The notes below the pieces were generated by a model. It made no database searches and was not told where the DNA came from. It was given only the letters and a program-made list of their open reading frames with translations. From contig NZ_VWOX01000004.1 of NCBI RefSeq assembly GCF_008629675.1, positions 558,001-622,000 on the forward strand: a DNA stretch of 64,000 bases. The letters run 5' to 3'. The DNA is from Roseiconus nitratireducens. GTDB lineage: Bacteria > Planctomycetota > Planctomycetia > Pirellulales > Pirellulaceae. The position numbers and the translations under genes are program-made. Shown one piece after another: positions 55,252 to 62,956 of this stretch (position 1 is its first letter; each line of letters opens with the position of its first letter).

Positions 55252-55275
55252 CCACGCTCTGGCGAGCGTGGCTAC
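55252..55275. repeat. Short palindrome, copy B
   Basis: Built on ACGCTCTGGCGAGCGT, the reverse complement of the core at 3684-3710 with one mismatch in 24 bases. It lies 31 bp beyond MITE copy 4 and 80 bp upstream of the next sulfatase start. Confidence 0.6.
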
Positions 55276-55355
55276 TTTAGAATCCGACTTCCGCTGGCGA
55301 GAGACAGCGGAGTTCCCACCAATGTTCCCCATCCTCAATCTTCCAACCTTCCGTG

Positions 55356-57221
55356 ATGAAATACGTTTTGCTGCTCGCTTGCCTGGCCGCTTCGTCAATT
55401 CCGGCGTCGGCCGCCGACAACCAACGCCCCAACATCCTGTGGCTGTTTGCCGAAGACACGTCTCCGTGGATGGGTTGCTACGGCGACCCGATCAACCGCG
55501 GTCACACGCCCAATATTGATTCCCTGGCGGATCGTGGCGTGCGGTTTTCCCGCGCCTACGTCCCGGCCCCGGTCTGTTCCGCTTGTCGTTCGGCATTGAT
55601 GGGGGGCCAGAACCAGATCCGCTTCAATGCCCACGAACATCGTTCCAGTCGCGGCCCCGCCAAGTTGTCTCTTCCCGATGGAATGAAACTTTTGCCACAA
55701 CTTGTCAAGGAAAGCGGGTACTTCACGTTCAATCTTGGGAAGACCGATTACAACTTCGTCTGGGATGAACCCGCCACCTACTCCCTGATGCGCAAGAATC
55801 GCGCCGACATTCCCTGGGAAGATCTAAAAGACAATCAACCGTTCTTCGGGCAGATCCAAACGGCCGGCGGCAAGAACAACACCACAAAATTTCCCCAGGA
55901 TCGCAAGGTCGACCCGTCGACGGTCACCGTCCCGCCCGACTATCCACAGAACCAGATTTACCGCGAGGTCGTCGCGCAACACTACGACGCGATACGGAAA
56001 GACGACGACTTCATCGGCGAGGTTCTGGCGGGACTGGACGAAGCCGGGCTTCGTGACAACACGATCGTCGTGTACTTCAGCGATCACGGCGCCAACAACC
56101 TGGTGCGTCACAAACAAATGCCAACCGAGGGCGGCCTGCACGTGCCGTTCATCATCGCGGGCCCCGCGCCCTACGTCCCGTCTCCGTCGGTGCGCGATGA
56201 CCTGGTGAACCTGCTGGATCTTTCCGCGACGACGCTCGCGTGGGCCGGCGTGGACCAGCCGGAATGGTACGAAGGGCAAAACCTGTTCGATGAGATTGTG
56301 GTGCCGCGGATCTACGTGGCAGCGGCCAAAGATCGGTTGGACCACACCATCGATCGTGTCCGCAGTCTGCGAACGGACCGCTTTCGGTACACCCGCAACT
56401 ACAAAACCGATCGGATCTTTCTGCAGCCCCAGTACCGTGATGATCGACCGTTCGTGCAAAACCTCCATCAGCTGTACCGATCCGGCGAGCTCTCTCCCAC
56501 GTTGACGGAAATCTATTTCGGCGAACGTCCGGCCGAAGAGTTCTACGATGTGCAACAGGATCCGAGCCAGGTCCACAATCTGATCGATGACGAAGCGTAC
56601 GCCGATCAGGTCCAGCGACATCGAGAATTGTTGGACCAGTGGCTGGCCAAGGGGGATGACGGGATCGGCGAGGAGTCTCGAGAAGAACTGGCCTACCAGG
56701 CGATGGATCACAAGTGGGGACAAGCGGTCAACCCGGAATACGAACTTGTTCGCGAGGACCACGATGGAGACGGACTTTCGGACAAATGGGAAACGATCAA
56801 TGATCGCGACCCGGATGACGGGAAACTTCTGTTCCAATTCGACTGCGGCGGCTGGCAGACCGAAGGTTGGACCGCGACGGATCCGGACGTCGGGAATATT
56901 GCCGGACGACTCGGATTCCTGGACTTTCCGTTGCCCGGGGGCGAAGCGATGATCGCCAGGAACGGGCTAAAGCTCTCGCCCGAACAGAATGACGGTCAGC
57001 TGCTCGTGCGTCTGCAGGCTCCGCCATCGACGAAGATCACCCTGCTAGCGGCGGCGGTCGATGAAACGTTGCAACCGATCGGATCGGCGACCACCGAATC
57101 CGACGATTGGCAAACCGTTGCGATCCCAATGCACCCGGCCAAGCCGATCGCTGAAATCCGGCTGCAATTGCGGGGCAAGCCAGACTCTATCGTCCAGATC
57201 GATTCGATCCACATCGAGTAG
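55356..57221 (+). CDS. Type I sulfatase with C-x-A-x-R motif and C-terminal extension, secreted
   Basis: 621 residues from ATG 55356 (a GTG three bases earlier is in frame). Signal peptide (YVLLLACLAASSIPASA), then NILWLFAEDTSPWMGCYGD. The formylglycine motif is C74-S-A-C-R78, with Ala in place of the usual Pro; C-x-A-x-R is a known minor variant of type I sulfatases. FNLGKTDYNF stands where KWHLG is expected, and FSDHGANNLVRHKQ carries the other ligands. A C-terminal Ca2+ loop-like stretch (REDHDGDGLSDKWE, about residue 475) leads to a beta-rich tail. The heparan- or exo-sulfatase-like type is possible. Confidence 0.85.
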   Translation: MKYVLLLACLAASSIPASAADNQRPNILWLFAEDTSPWMGCYGDPINRGHTPNIDSLADRGVRFSRAYVPAPVCSACRSALMGGQNQIRFNAHEHRSSRGPAKLSLPDGMKLLPQLVKESGYFTFNLGKTDYNFVWDEPATYSLMRKNRADIPWEDLKDNQPFFGQIQTAGGKNNTTKFPQDRKVDPSTVTVPPDYPQNQIYREVVAQHYDAIRKDDDFIGEVLAGLDEAGLRDNTIVVYFSDHGANNLVRHKQMPTEGGLHVPFIIAGPAPYVPSPSVRDDLVNLLDLSATTLAWAGVDQPEWYEGQNLFDEIVVPRIYVAAAKDRLDHTIDRVRSLRTDRFRYTRNYKTDRIFLQPQYRDDRPFVQNLHQLYRSGELSPTLTEIYFGERPAEEFYDVQQDPSQVHNLIDDEAYADQVQRHRELLDQWLAKGDDGIGEESREELAYQAMDHKWGQAVNPEYELVREDHDGDGLSDKWETINDRDPDDGKLLFQFDCGGWQTEGWTATDPDVGNIAGRLGFLDFPLPGGEAMIARNGLKLSPEQNDGQLLVRLQAPPSTKITLLAAAVDETLQPIGSATTESDDWQTVAIPMHPAKPIAEIRLQLRGKPDSIVQIDSIHIE

Positions 57222-57348
57222 CGGTGCCCGCCGGGGACCACGAATTGGACGTTGCGTCGCCCCGCGACTGAGAGATTCAGGCTGGGCGATGCGTGTGGCC
57301 CGCCCATGATGCCGCATTGCGGTCGGTGCCACATTGCGGTCAATGCCG

Positions 57349-57798
57349 CTACAGCAGGCAGTCGTTGCAGCGGCCACGCAACAGAATTTCCGTGATCTCG
57401 CCCACGCGGGAACTATTTCGCAAGCTTCCGGCGGTCAGCCGCACATCGCCCAGACAACGGACCGCGCCACAGTCGACACACAAGAAATGTGGATGGGCGC
57501 TTTGGTCGTCGGCCCCCGGACGAATCGCCTCGAATCGCCAAACGTGGTCGCCCAACTCGGTCCGCCGCAGCAAACCGGACTCGGCCAAGTCGTTCAAGTT
57601 GCGAAACACCGTCGCCTGGTCGATCCCGGAATCAGCCAAGGATTCGGCAACCGTGGCGTGCGTCAACGGCGATGACGACTGCCGCAACAATCGCAGCGTG
57701 GCGACGCGAGCGGGTGTTGCGCGCAGCCCCGATCGGCGAATGTCGTCACGCACTTCCTCCAGCGAAAGTGCCGCATCTCGTTTCGGTTCAGCGTCCAT
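57349..57798 (-). CDS. zur: Fur-family metal regulator, probably Zur
   Basis: 149 residues. The N-terminal winged helix (VRDDIRRSGLRATPARVATLRLL, then DQATVFRNLNDLAESGLLRR with the recognition helix) is followed by a dimerisation domain with H102 and H104 (HPHF), structural zinc cysteines C107/C110 (CVDC), and C144/C147 (CNDC). Fur, Zur and PerR cannot be separated by these residues alone. The choice of Zur rests on the divergent ZIP-type zinc transporter and the palindrome between them. With excess metal it should repress the transporter and itself. Confidence 0.75.
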   Translation of the reverse strand: MDAEPKRDAALSLEEVRDDIRRSGLRATPARVATLRLLRQSSSPLTHATVAESLADSGIDQATVFRNLNDLAESGLLRRTELGDHVWRFEAIRPGADDQSAHPHFLCVDCGAVRCLGDVRLTAGSLRNSSRVGEITEILLRGRCNDCLL

Positions 57799-57834
57799 GA
57801 ATCCAAATCACCTCATGATTCGCCGGGCAAAGGA

Positions 57835-57889
57835 GTGGTTCCCGGGGACAGGGTACCCGCTGACAGTGGTTCCCCGGCACAGCGTACCC
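57835..57889. repeat. Direct repeat of a 24-bp motif, period 31 bp
   Basis: GTGGTTCCCGGGGACAGGG-TACCC starting at 57835 is repeated, with a few differences, as GTGGTTCCCCGGCACAGCG-TACCC starting at 57866. The GGGGACAG core recurs in the tandem repeat near csrA (minus strand). It lies in the promoter region of the Fur-family regulator gene. Confidence 0.5.
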
Positions 57890-57892
57890 TAA

Positions 57893-57913
57893 TGCAATTG
57901 ATTTGCAAGTGCA
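57893..57913. promoter_or_regulatory. Candidate Zur operator
   Basis: A perfect-armed palindrome TGCANTTG-N5-CAANTGCA between the divergent Fur-family regulator and ZIP-type transporter, 95 bp upstream of the regulator's ATG and 78 bp upstream of the transporter's. Size and symmetry suit a Fur/Zur dimer. It is inferred from position; no binding evidence exists. Confidence 0.5.
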
Positions 57914-57990
57914 TCGCTGTTACCCGTAGCCAACCGCCCCGGGATCGCGTACCATCTGCCGGCCCTTAACATTCCCTTTGCAATCTGCTG

Positions 57991-59049
57991 ATGTCTCCCG
58001 GCTCTCTCCTATTTGTCTATTGCGTCTTTATCTTTGCGGCCTCCAATGCCGGCGGACGCCTTTCCGATTTGATCCGGATGACGCACCTGCGGACTCAGCT
58101 GTTGATGAGCGGCGTGGCCGGATTGATGCTGGGAATTGCCATGCTGCATCTGCTGCCGCACGCCGGCGAAATCTTGCAGTCATCGACCAAGACCGGAGCC
58201 GGATCCCTGTTGGGACTGATCGCAATGTTCTTGCTGATCCGATTGTTCCACACCCATGACCACAGCGGATCCGTGGCACGACCGGCCGTCACCGACGCCG
58301 TCTCCGAAGATGGACTTCCGTCGGGCGCTGACGATCGCCAAGATCACTCATCGCACCACGACCATGATCACGACCATGCTCATGACCATGACCATGACCA
58401 CGACGGACACGGCCATCATGATCATGATCACCACGCGCACGCCCACCTGCATTCGCGGATCGGCAACGCAGGACATTCGCATGACCACACGCCGACCGGA
58501 CGAAGGTTCGGATGGGCGGGCGTTTTCTTCGGCCTGACCCTGCATACGTTGATCGACGGCGTCGCGTTGGCCAGCAGCGTGATCGCCGATGCCTCGCACG
58601 GTAGCTCCCTGGGACTTGCCGGAATCGGAACGTTCCTGGTGATTGTGCTCCACATCCCGCTGGATTCATTCGCCATCACGTCGGTAATGAGCCGTCAAGG
58701 TTGGTCCTCACAGGCCCAGCGGACCGCCAGCCTGCTGTTTTCGCTGGCCTGTCCGATCGGCGCGGCCTGCTTTTACTTGGGCGTGACGCGACTGATTCAG
58801 GGAACTGAAATCCTGGGCTGGGGCCTGGCGATCTCCGCAGGCTTCTTTATCTGCATCGCCCTGGCGGACCTGCTTCCCGAAGTCGCGTTTCACGATCACG
58901 ACCGCGGAAAACTGACCGCCGCCCTGCTGTTCGGCGTGGCCATCGCGGTCACCATCGAGAACCTGCCGGGGCACAATCACGACCACGGGTCGGGAGAATC
59001 GAGTCCTGGCGAACACGGCGCTTCGGAACCGCACATCCATCAGTTCTAG
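57991..59049 (+). CDS. ZIP-family metal (zinc) transporter with His-rich loop
   Basis: 352 residues, about eight membrane spans. A long His/Asp loop (119-166, with repeated HDHDHDH) separates the third and fourth spans, as in ZIP proteins. The metal-site motif HTLIDG (185-190) lies in the fourth span, with LHIPLDSFAI in the fifth. ZIP transporters import Zn2+ or other divalent metals into the cytoplasm. It is divergent from the Fur-family gene, and the operator-like palindrome lies in its promoter region. The stop codon TAG is part of the flank of MITE copy 5. Confidence 0.88.
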   Translation: MSPGSLLFVYCVFIFAASNAGGRLSDLIRMTHLRTQLLMSGVAGLMLGIAMLHLLPHAGEILQSSTKTGAGSLLGLIAMFLLIRLFHTHDHSGSVARPAVTDAVSEDGLPSGADDRQDHSSHHDHDHDHAHDHDHDHDGHGHHDHDHHAHAHLHSRIGNAGHSHDHTPTGRRFGWAGVFFGLTLHTLIDGVALASSVIADASHGSSLGLAGIGTFLVIVLHIPLDSFAITSVMSRQGWSSQAQRTASLLFSLACPIGAACFYLGVTRLIQGTEILGWGLAISAGFFICIALADLLPEVAFHDHDRGKLTAALLFGVAIAVTIENLPGHNHDHGSGESSPGEHGASEPHIHQF

Positions 59050-59132
59050 CTGCACAGCGCCACTTTGGGTGAGCCGCGTGGCGCTCATTGCACTGCAGAT
59101 CATGGTGTTTGATTGAAAGTGGCGCTGTCCAG
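59050..59132 (+). repeat. MITE-like element, copy 5 (internally deleted)
   Basis: 83 bp from CTGCACAGCGCCACTTT to AAAGTGGCGCTGTCCAG, with the central part of copies 2 and 3 missing (GCGTGGCG joined directly to CTCATTGCACTGC). The flanks are both CTAG (59046-59049 and 59133-59136), a perfect 4-bp duplication. The left CTAG contains the TAG stop of the ZIP-type transporter gene. This is the clearest evidence that these are transposed elements. Confidence 0.88.
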
Positions 59133-59461
59133 CTAGGCTCTGACTGAAAATCAGCTGCGATGGCCACTTGCTCGACGTGCTTGATGCGCAACCCGGAATC
59201 CAATCGGCAAGCAACGAATCGCGACGCGAGCTGGCACATCAATTGCCCCAGTGTTCTCTTCCCGGCTGTTCTGCATGCGGCACAGCAGCCTTGAGCCGCG
59301 GCGTGATTTGTCCGTGATCAGGCTGCGCGACGGCCGACCAGGCACCAACTCCGGCCCCAGCGTCTCCGGCGTTCGAATCGACGGCCGAAGCGTTGCGTGC
59401 CGTCAATGGCCGCAGCAGCCCCGGCTCACCCATTCCACCGCCCGATCCGTGGAGCGAAACG
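59133..59461. other. Intergenic stretch without a recognised gene
   Basis: 329 bp between MITE copy 5 and the BON-domain gene. No gene, RNA or repeat recognised; the frame of the BON gene extends to 59393 but without family-like sequence. It presumably holds the promoter of the BON gene. Confidence 0.5.
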
Positions 59462-61117
59462 ATGACCGCCACACCGATCTCCAGAATCCGAAAAGCCAGA
59501 ATCCGAGAATCCACGTCACGAAACCGGTCCCGAGCGCTTCAACGATCATCATCCGTTTGCTGGCGAGCGGTCACCTTGGTCGTCGGTTTGTTCCTGTTCA
59601 GTTTTACGCCCGCCTGGAATGAGTCCCCGTGGCATGGGAAACCACTGGCCGCCCAAGACACGCCGCCTGCGAACCAACCTGCTGAAAGTGAAGCAAGCGG
59701 TGAAGAAACGATACCCGACGCGGAGATTGCGATGGCCGTCGACGGCGAACTGTGGGGCGCCAAAGGGGTCAACGCAAACCGGATTGACGTGTCGGTGGAA
59801 CGCGGCGTGGTGACGTTGGACGGAACGGTCAAGACGATCCTGGCGAAGGACCGTGCGAGCCGGATCGCTGGGATGATCAAAGGCGTCCGGTCCATCATCG
59901 ACCGCCTGGATGTCCAGCCCACGATTCGGACCGATGGAGAAATCCGCTCGGACGTGATTGCCGCACTTGAAAGTGACCCAGCAACCGATGACTGGGAATT
60001 CGAGATCGCGGTTGACGACGCAGTGGTGACCCTGGGCGGCGATGCGGATTCCCACGCCCAGCAGTCTCTGGCAACCAAAATCATCAAGGGCGTCCGCGGC
60101 GTCAAAGAGATCAAAAATGAGACCGACATCCGTTACGAAGACGACCGCTCCGATGCCGAAATACGTACCGAGATTCAGCACCGATTGCGTTGGGACGCAC
60201 GCTTGGACGACGAACAGCTTTCAGTGGAGGTCGACAACGGGGAAGTCACGCTTTCGGGCATCATTGGCAGCCGCTACGAAAAGACGCTCGCCCGCGACGA
60301 CGCTTGGGTGAGTGGCGTTCGCTCCGTGCAGACGGACGAGTTGGAAGTCCAGTGGTGGGCGCGAGACAAGCTGCTGAGAAAACAGCAGGGCGAGACCGTA
60401 TTGTCCAATGCCGCGATCAGCGAGGCCGTCCGAGACACGTTTCAATACGACCCCCGCGTCAACGCGTTCAACTTGACAGCGATCTGCCAGAACGGCACCG
60501 TCACCTTGATCGGAAATGTCGACAACCTGAAAGCCAAGCGGGCCGCAGCCCAAAACGCTATCAACACCACCGGCGTTTGGCGAGTGAAGAACTACCTGAA
60601 GGTCAGGCCAAAAGAAGCACGGACCGCCGAGCAAATCGTCCGGGACGTCCGAATGGCGCTCATCCGCGACCCTGTCGTGGACCGTTTCGACATCGAAATC
60701 GAATCCAACGACGGAACGGTGTATCTGTACGGCAGCGTGGACTCCTACTTTCAAAAAGCTGAAGCGGAGGACATCGTCGCCAAGGTCAACGGCGTCACGG
60801 ACGTGGCCAACCACCTGACCGTTTCCTACGACCAGCCGAGCTTCCGCTTCGGCTATGACTGGGACGCGACCCGGTACAACTACAACTTCGACTACGCCAA
60901 GACTCGGCAAAAATCAGATCGCGAAATTGAGGACGACGTCCGCACCCAGCTTCGCTGGTCACCCTTTGTCGATGAACAACAGGTAGCCGTTTCCGTCGAA
61001 GATGGATTGGCGACCCTGACCGGAACGGTTGATAGCCAGATCGAACGGAGCGACGCCGCGGAAAACGCGATCGAAGGCGGAGCGGTGCAGGTTCGCAATC
61101 GGCTGACCGTGAAATGA
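59462..61117 (+). CDS. Exported protein with six BON domains
   Basis: 551 residues from ATG 59462 (the open frame begins 69 bp earlier). A basic stretch and a hydrophobic segment (AVTLVVGLFLFSFTPAW) suggest export or an N-terminal anchor. Six BON domains follow at about 80-145, 148-215, 220-290, 310-378, 383-448 and 480-551. Each has the I-x-x-x-V ... V-x-x-G-x-V-x-L-x-G pattern (VERGVVTLDGTV, VDDAVVTLGGD, VDNGEVTLSGI, CQNGTVTLIGN, SNDGTVYLYGS, VEDGLATLTGT). Two or three BON domains are usual; six is a lot. BON domains bind phospholipid and stabilise membranes (OsmY, DolP). The stop is 20 bp from the convergent hydrolase gene. Confidence 0.85.
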   Translation: MTATPISRIRKARIRESTSRNRSRALQRSSSVCWRAVTLVVGLFLFSFTPAWNESPWHGKPLAAQDTPPANQPAESEASGEETIPDAEIAMAVDGELWGAKGVNANRIDVSVERGVVTLDGTVKTILAKDRASRIAGMIKGVRSIIDRLDVQPTIRTDGEIRSDVIAALESDPATDDWEFEIAVDDAVVTLGGDADSHAQQSLATKIIKGVRGVKEIKNETDIRYEDDRSDAEIRTEIQHRLRWDARLDDEQLSVEVDNGEVTLSGIIGSRYEKTLARDDAWVSGVRSVQTDELEVQWWARDKLLRKQQGETVLSNAAISEAVRDTFQYDPRVNAFNLTAICQNGTVTLIGNVDNLKAKRAAAQNAINTTGVWRVKNYLKVRPKEARTAEQIVRDVRMALIRDPVVDRFDIEIESNDGTVYLYGSVDSYFQKAEAEDIVAKVNGVTDVANHLTVSYDQPSFRFGYDWDATRYNYNFDYAKTRQKSDREIEDDVRTQLRWSPFVDEQQVAVSVEDGLATLTGTVDSQIERSDAAENAIEGGAVQVRNRLTVK

Positions 61118-61136
61118 TGAGGAAGTGAGGGGAGAG

Positions 61137-62810
61137 TCATCCATTGCCGTCGTCCGGTTCGTCCACCGGTCCGTTCATCAACTCGAGTAACCGGTGGCGA
61201 TGCTCTTCGCTCCAATCGTCCGGACGGGTCACCGCGATCCACGCATCCAGGTAGCTCTTTGGTGAATAGTTGTGCCCGTATCCGATCGGCACACTGGTCG
61301 CCATCGGCAGGTCGAATGCAACTTGAAGAAATGTCACCAGCGGGTACCAGGTCAAATGCGGTGAAACATCCGGCCCTCGTTCTCCAACAAGCCATTCCGG
61401 CTTGCGTCTCCAAAGGTCCGGAGAGAAAAACACCATCGGATCGCTGGCGTATTGAATGTAGACGCTTCGAATGGAGCCCCAACGTTTTCCGGTATCCAGC
61501 ATGTTTTCCTGAGAAGTGAATCTAAGCAACGCCCCATCTTCGTAGCGCGGCAGCCATGCCGGAGAGTCCTCGTTGCGGGCCTGGACGACGGCGGACCATT
61601 GAGAACTGGGAAATGGTGGCCCGCTCCAGACGGCCCCTTGGATCGGATCTTCGAAAATGGTGTACAGGTTTGCCGAAACCTCCGACCCCAGCGATCCTAA
61701 GCTCAGACCGTGCAGGTAAAGCCTGGGACGGTTGTCTTTCGGCAGGGTTTTCCAGTAATCGTAGATCTCATCGAACAGGCATCGGGCCGAGCGGACCGAC
61801 CGCGTGGGGTCGACCAGGATGGTTAACCAGCTGGGCATGTAGGAATACTGCGTGCATACGATGGCGGTATCTCCGCGGTGCAGGTATTCCACGGTGTCAA
61901 CCGCCCCGGGATCCAACCAACCGGTACCGGTCGGTGTGGCTACGATCAAGACGGATCGATCAAAGGCGTTCACCCGTTTTAGTTCCTGCAGCGCCAAACG
62001 AGCACGTTCTTCCGGTGTGGATCGTGATCGCATGCCGACGTAGACCCGAATGGGCGAAACCCCGGATCCGTCCCAAAACTCTTCGATCCCCTGCTCGGTT
62101 GGCCCCTCCAGCAGGAACTTCTTCCCCTGACGACCAATCGATTGCCATGACACCAATGACTGGCTGCTGCCGCAGGCCATGGGATCGGCCGGCTTTTCCC
62201 ATCCCTCTTCAATCAATTCGTCGGCACGTAGCGAGGCAGCGTCCGCGATCTTCAATAGGAATCTGGCAACGACGCCGTTGACGACGAACAGCGTCCCCAG
62301 TCCGACGATAACGACCCCCAGGCTCACGGCGACGCGGCGGGGAAGAAACCAATTCAGCTTTTCCGACATCCAAACACAAAAGCTGACGAATGTCCGCCCG
62401 ACGGTGATGAGCAAAACGCCGAACACGACCGCAAGAACAGCGGTTCGGATCGGATAGGCGGACTGCAACGGAGGCATGTCCATCAACTCTCGGATCGAAT
62501 TTTGCCAGTAGGTCATGTGCCACAGGCAAACGACAAAGATGATTGCTACCAGAACGACCGTGACGCGTTTGGCGTAGAATTCCAGCTTGCGTCGGGGCGC
62601 CGGCAATTCGAAAAACAAATAGGCGATGACCAGCAAGACGCCCACCCCATATCCAAATGCGAGCGCGAATCCCGACAGCAGCCCTTGAACCATGATGTTC
62701 CGGGGCAACAGCGATGGCGTGACCGAAGCAGCGAAGAAAAGCGCCGCGGTGATTAGACCGATAAATGAGAACCGCCCCAGGTACTGCTGAATGCGATTTG
62801 GCAATGCCAC
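61137..62810 (-). CDS. Membrane alpha/beta hydrolase (Abhydrolase_9 type)
   Basis: 557 residues. The first 190 residues hold about five membrane spans (FIGLITAALFFAASVTPSLLP, FALAFGYGVGVLLVIAYLFFEL and others), matching the N-terminal part of the PF15420/PF10081 pair. The rest is an alpha/beta hydrolase domain with nucleophile S370 in HGLSLGS and the family phrase SWQSIGRQGKKFL. GTG 62810 was chosen because no ATG precedes it before an in-frame stop. The substrate is unknown; lipid or ester turnover at the inner membrane is a guess. Confidence 0.8.
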   Translation of the reverse strand: MALPNRIQQYLGRFSFIGLITAALFFAASVTPSLLPRNIMVQGLLSGFALAFGYGVGVLLVIAYLFFELPAPRRKLEFYAKRVTVVLVAIIFVVCLWHMTYWQNSIRELMDMPPLQSAYPIRTAVLAVVFGVLLITVGRTFVSFCVWMSEKLNWFLPRRVAVSLGVVIVGLGTLFVVNGVVARFLLKIADAASLRADELIEEGWEKPADPMACGSSQSLVSWQSIGRQGKKFLLEGPTEQGIEEFWDGSGVSPIRVYVGMRSRSTPEERARLALQELKRVNAFDRSVLIVATPTGTGWLDPGAVDTVEYLHRGDTAIVCTQYSYMPSWLTILVDPTRSVRSARCLFDEIYDYWKTLPKDNRPRLYLHGLSLGSLGSEVSANLYTIFEDPIQGAVWSGPPFPSSQWSAVVQARNEDSPAWLPRYEDGALLRFTSQENMLDTGKRWGSIRSVYIQYASDPMVFFSPDLWRRKPEWLVGERGPDVSPHLTWYPLVTFLQVAFDLPMATSVPIGYGHNYSPKSYLDAWIAVTRPDDWSEEHRHRLLELMNGPVDEPDDGNG

Positions 62811-62822
62811 CCGAATGCTCCC

Positions 62823-62864
62823 TTTGTCTCGTCGCGATGCCGGCTTGTCTCGTCGCGATGCCGG
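62823..62864. repeat. 21-bp tandem duplication
   Basis: Two identical copies of TTGTCTCGTCGCGATGCCGG-C in the gap between the hydrolase and DUF1501 genes, in the hydrolase leader. Read in the hydrolase frame it would encode a repeated Pro-Ala-Ser-Arg-Arg-Asp-Lys, but a stop upstream and the lack of a start make translation unlikely. Confidence 0.6.
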
Positions 62865-62956
62865 CCACTTTTGATGCCGAACCCACTGTCATTCCGAGCC
62901 GATTCGAATCAACCGCGATCCCGTTCGCACGACGAGCCCGCTCGGCAAAACCGCGA

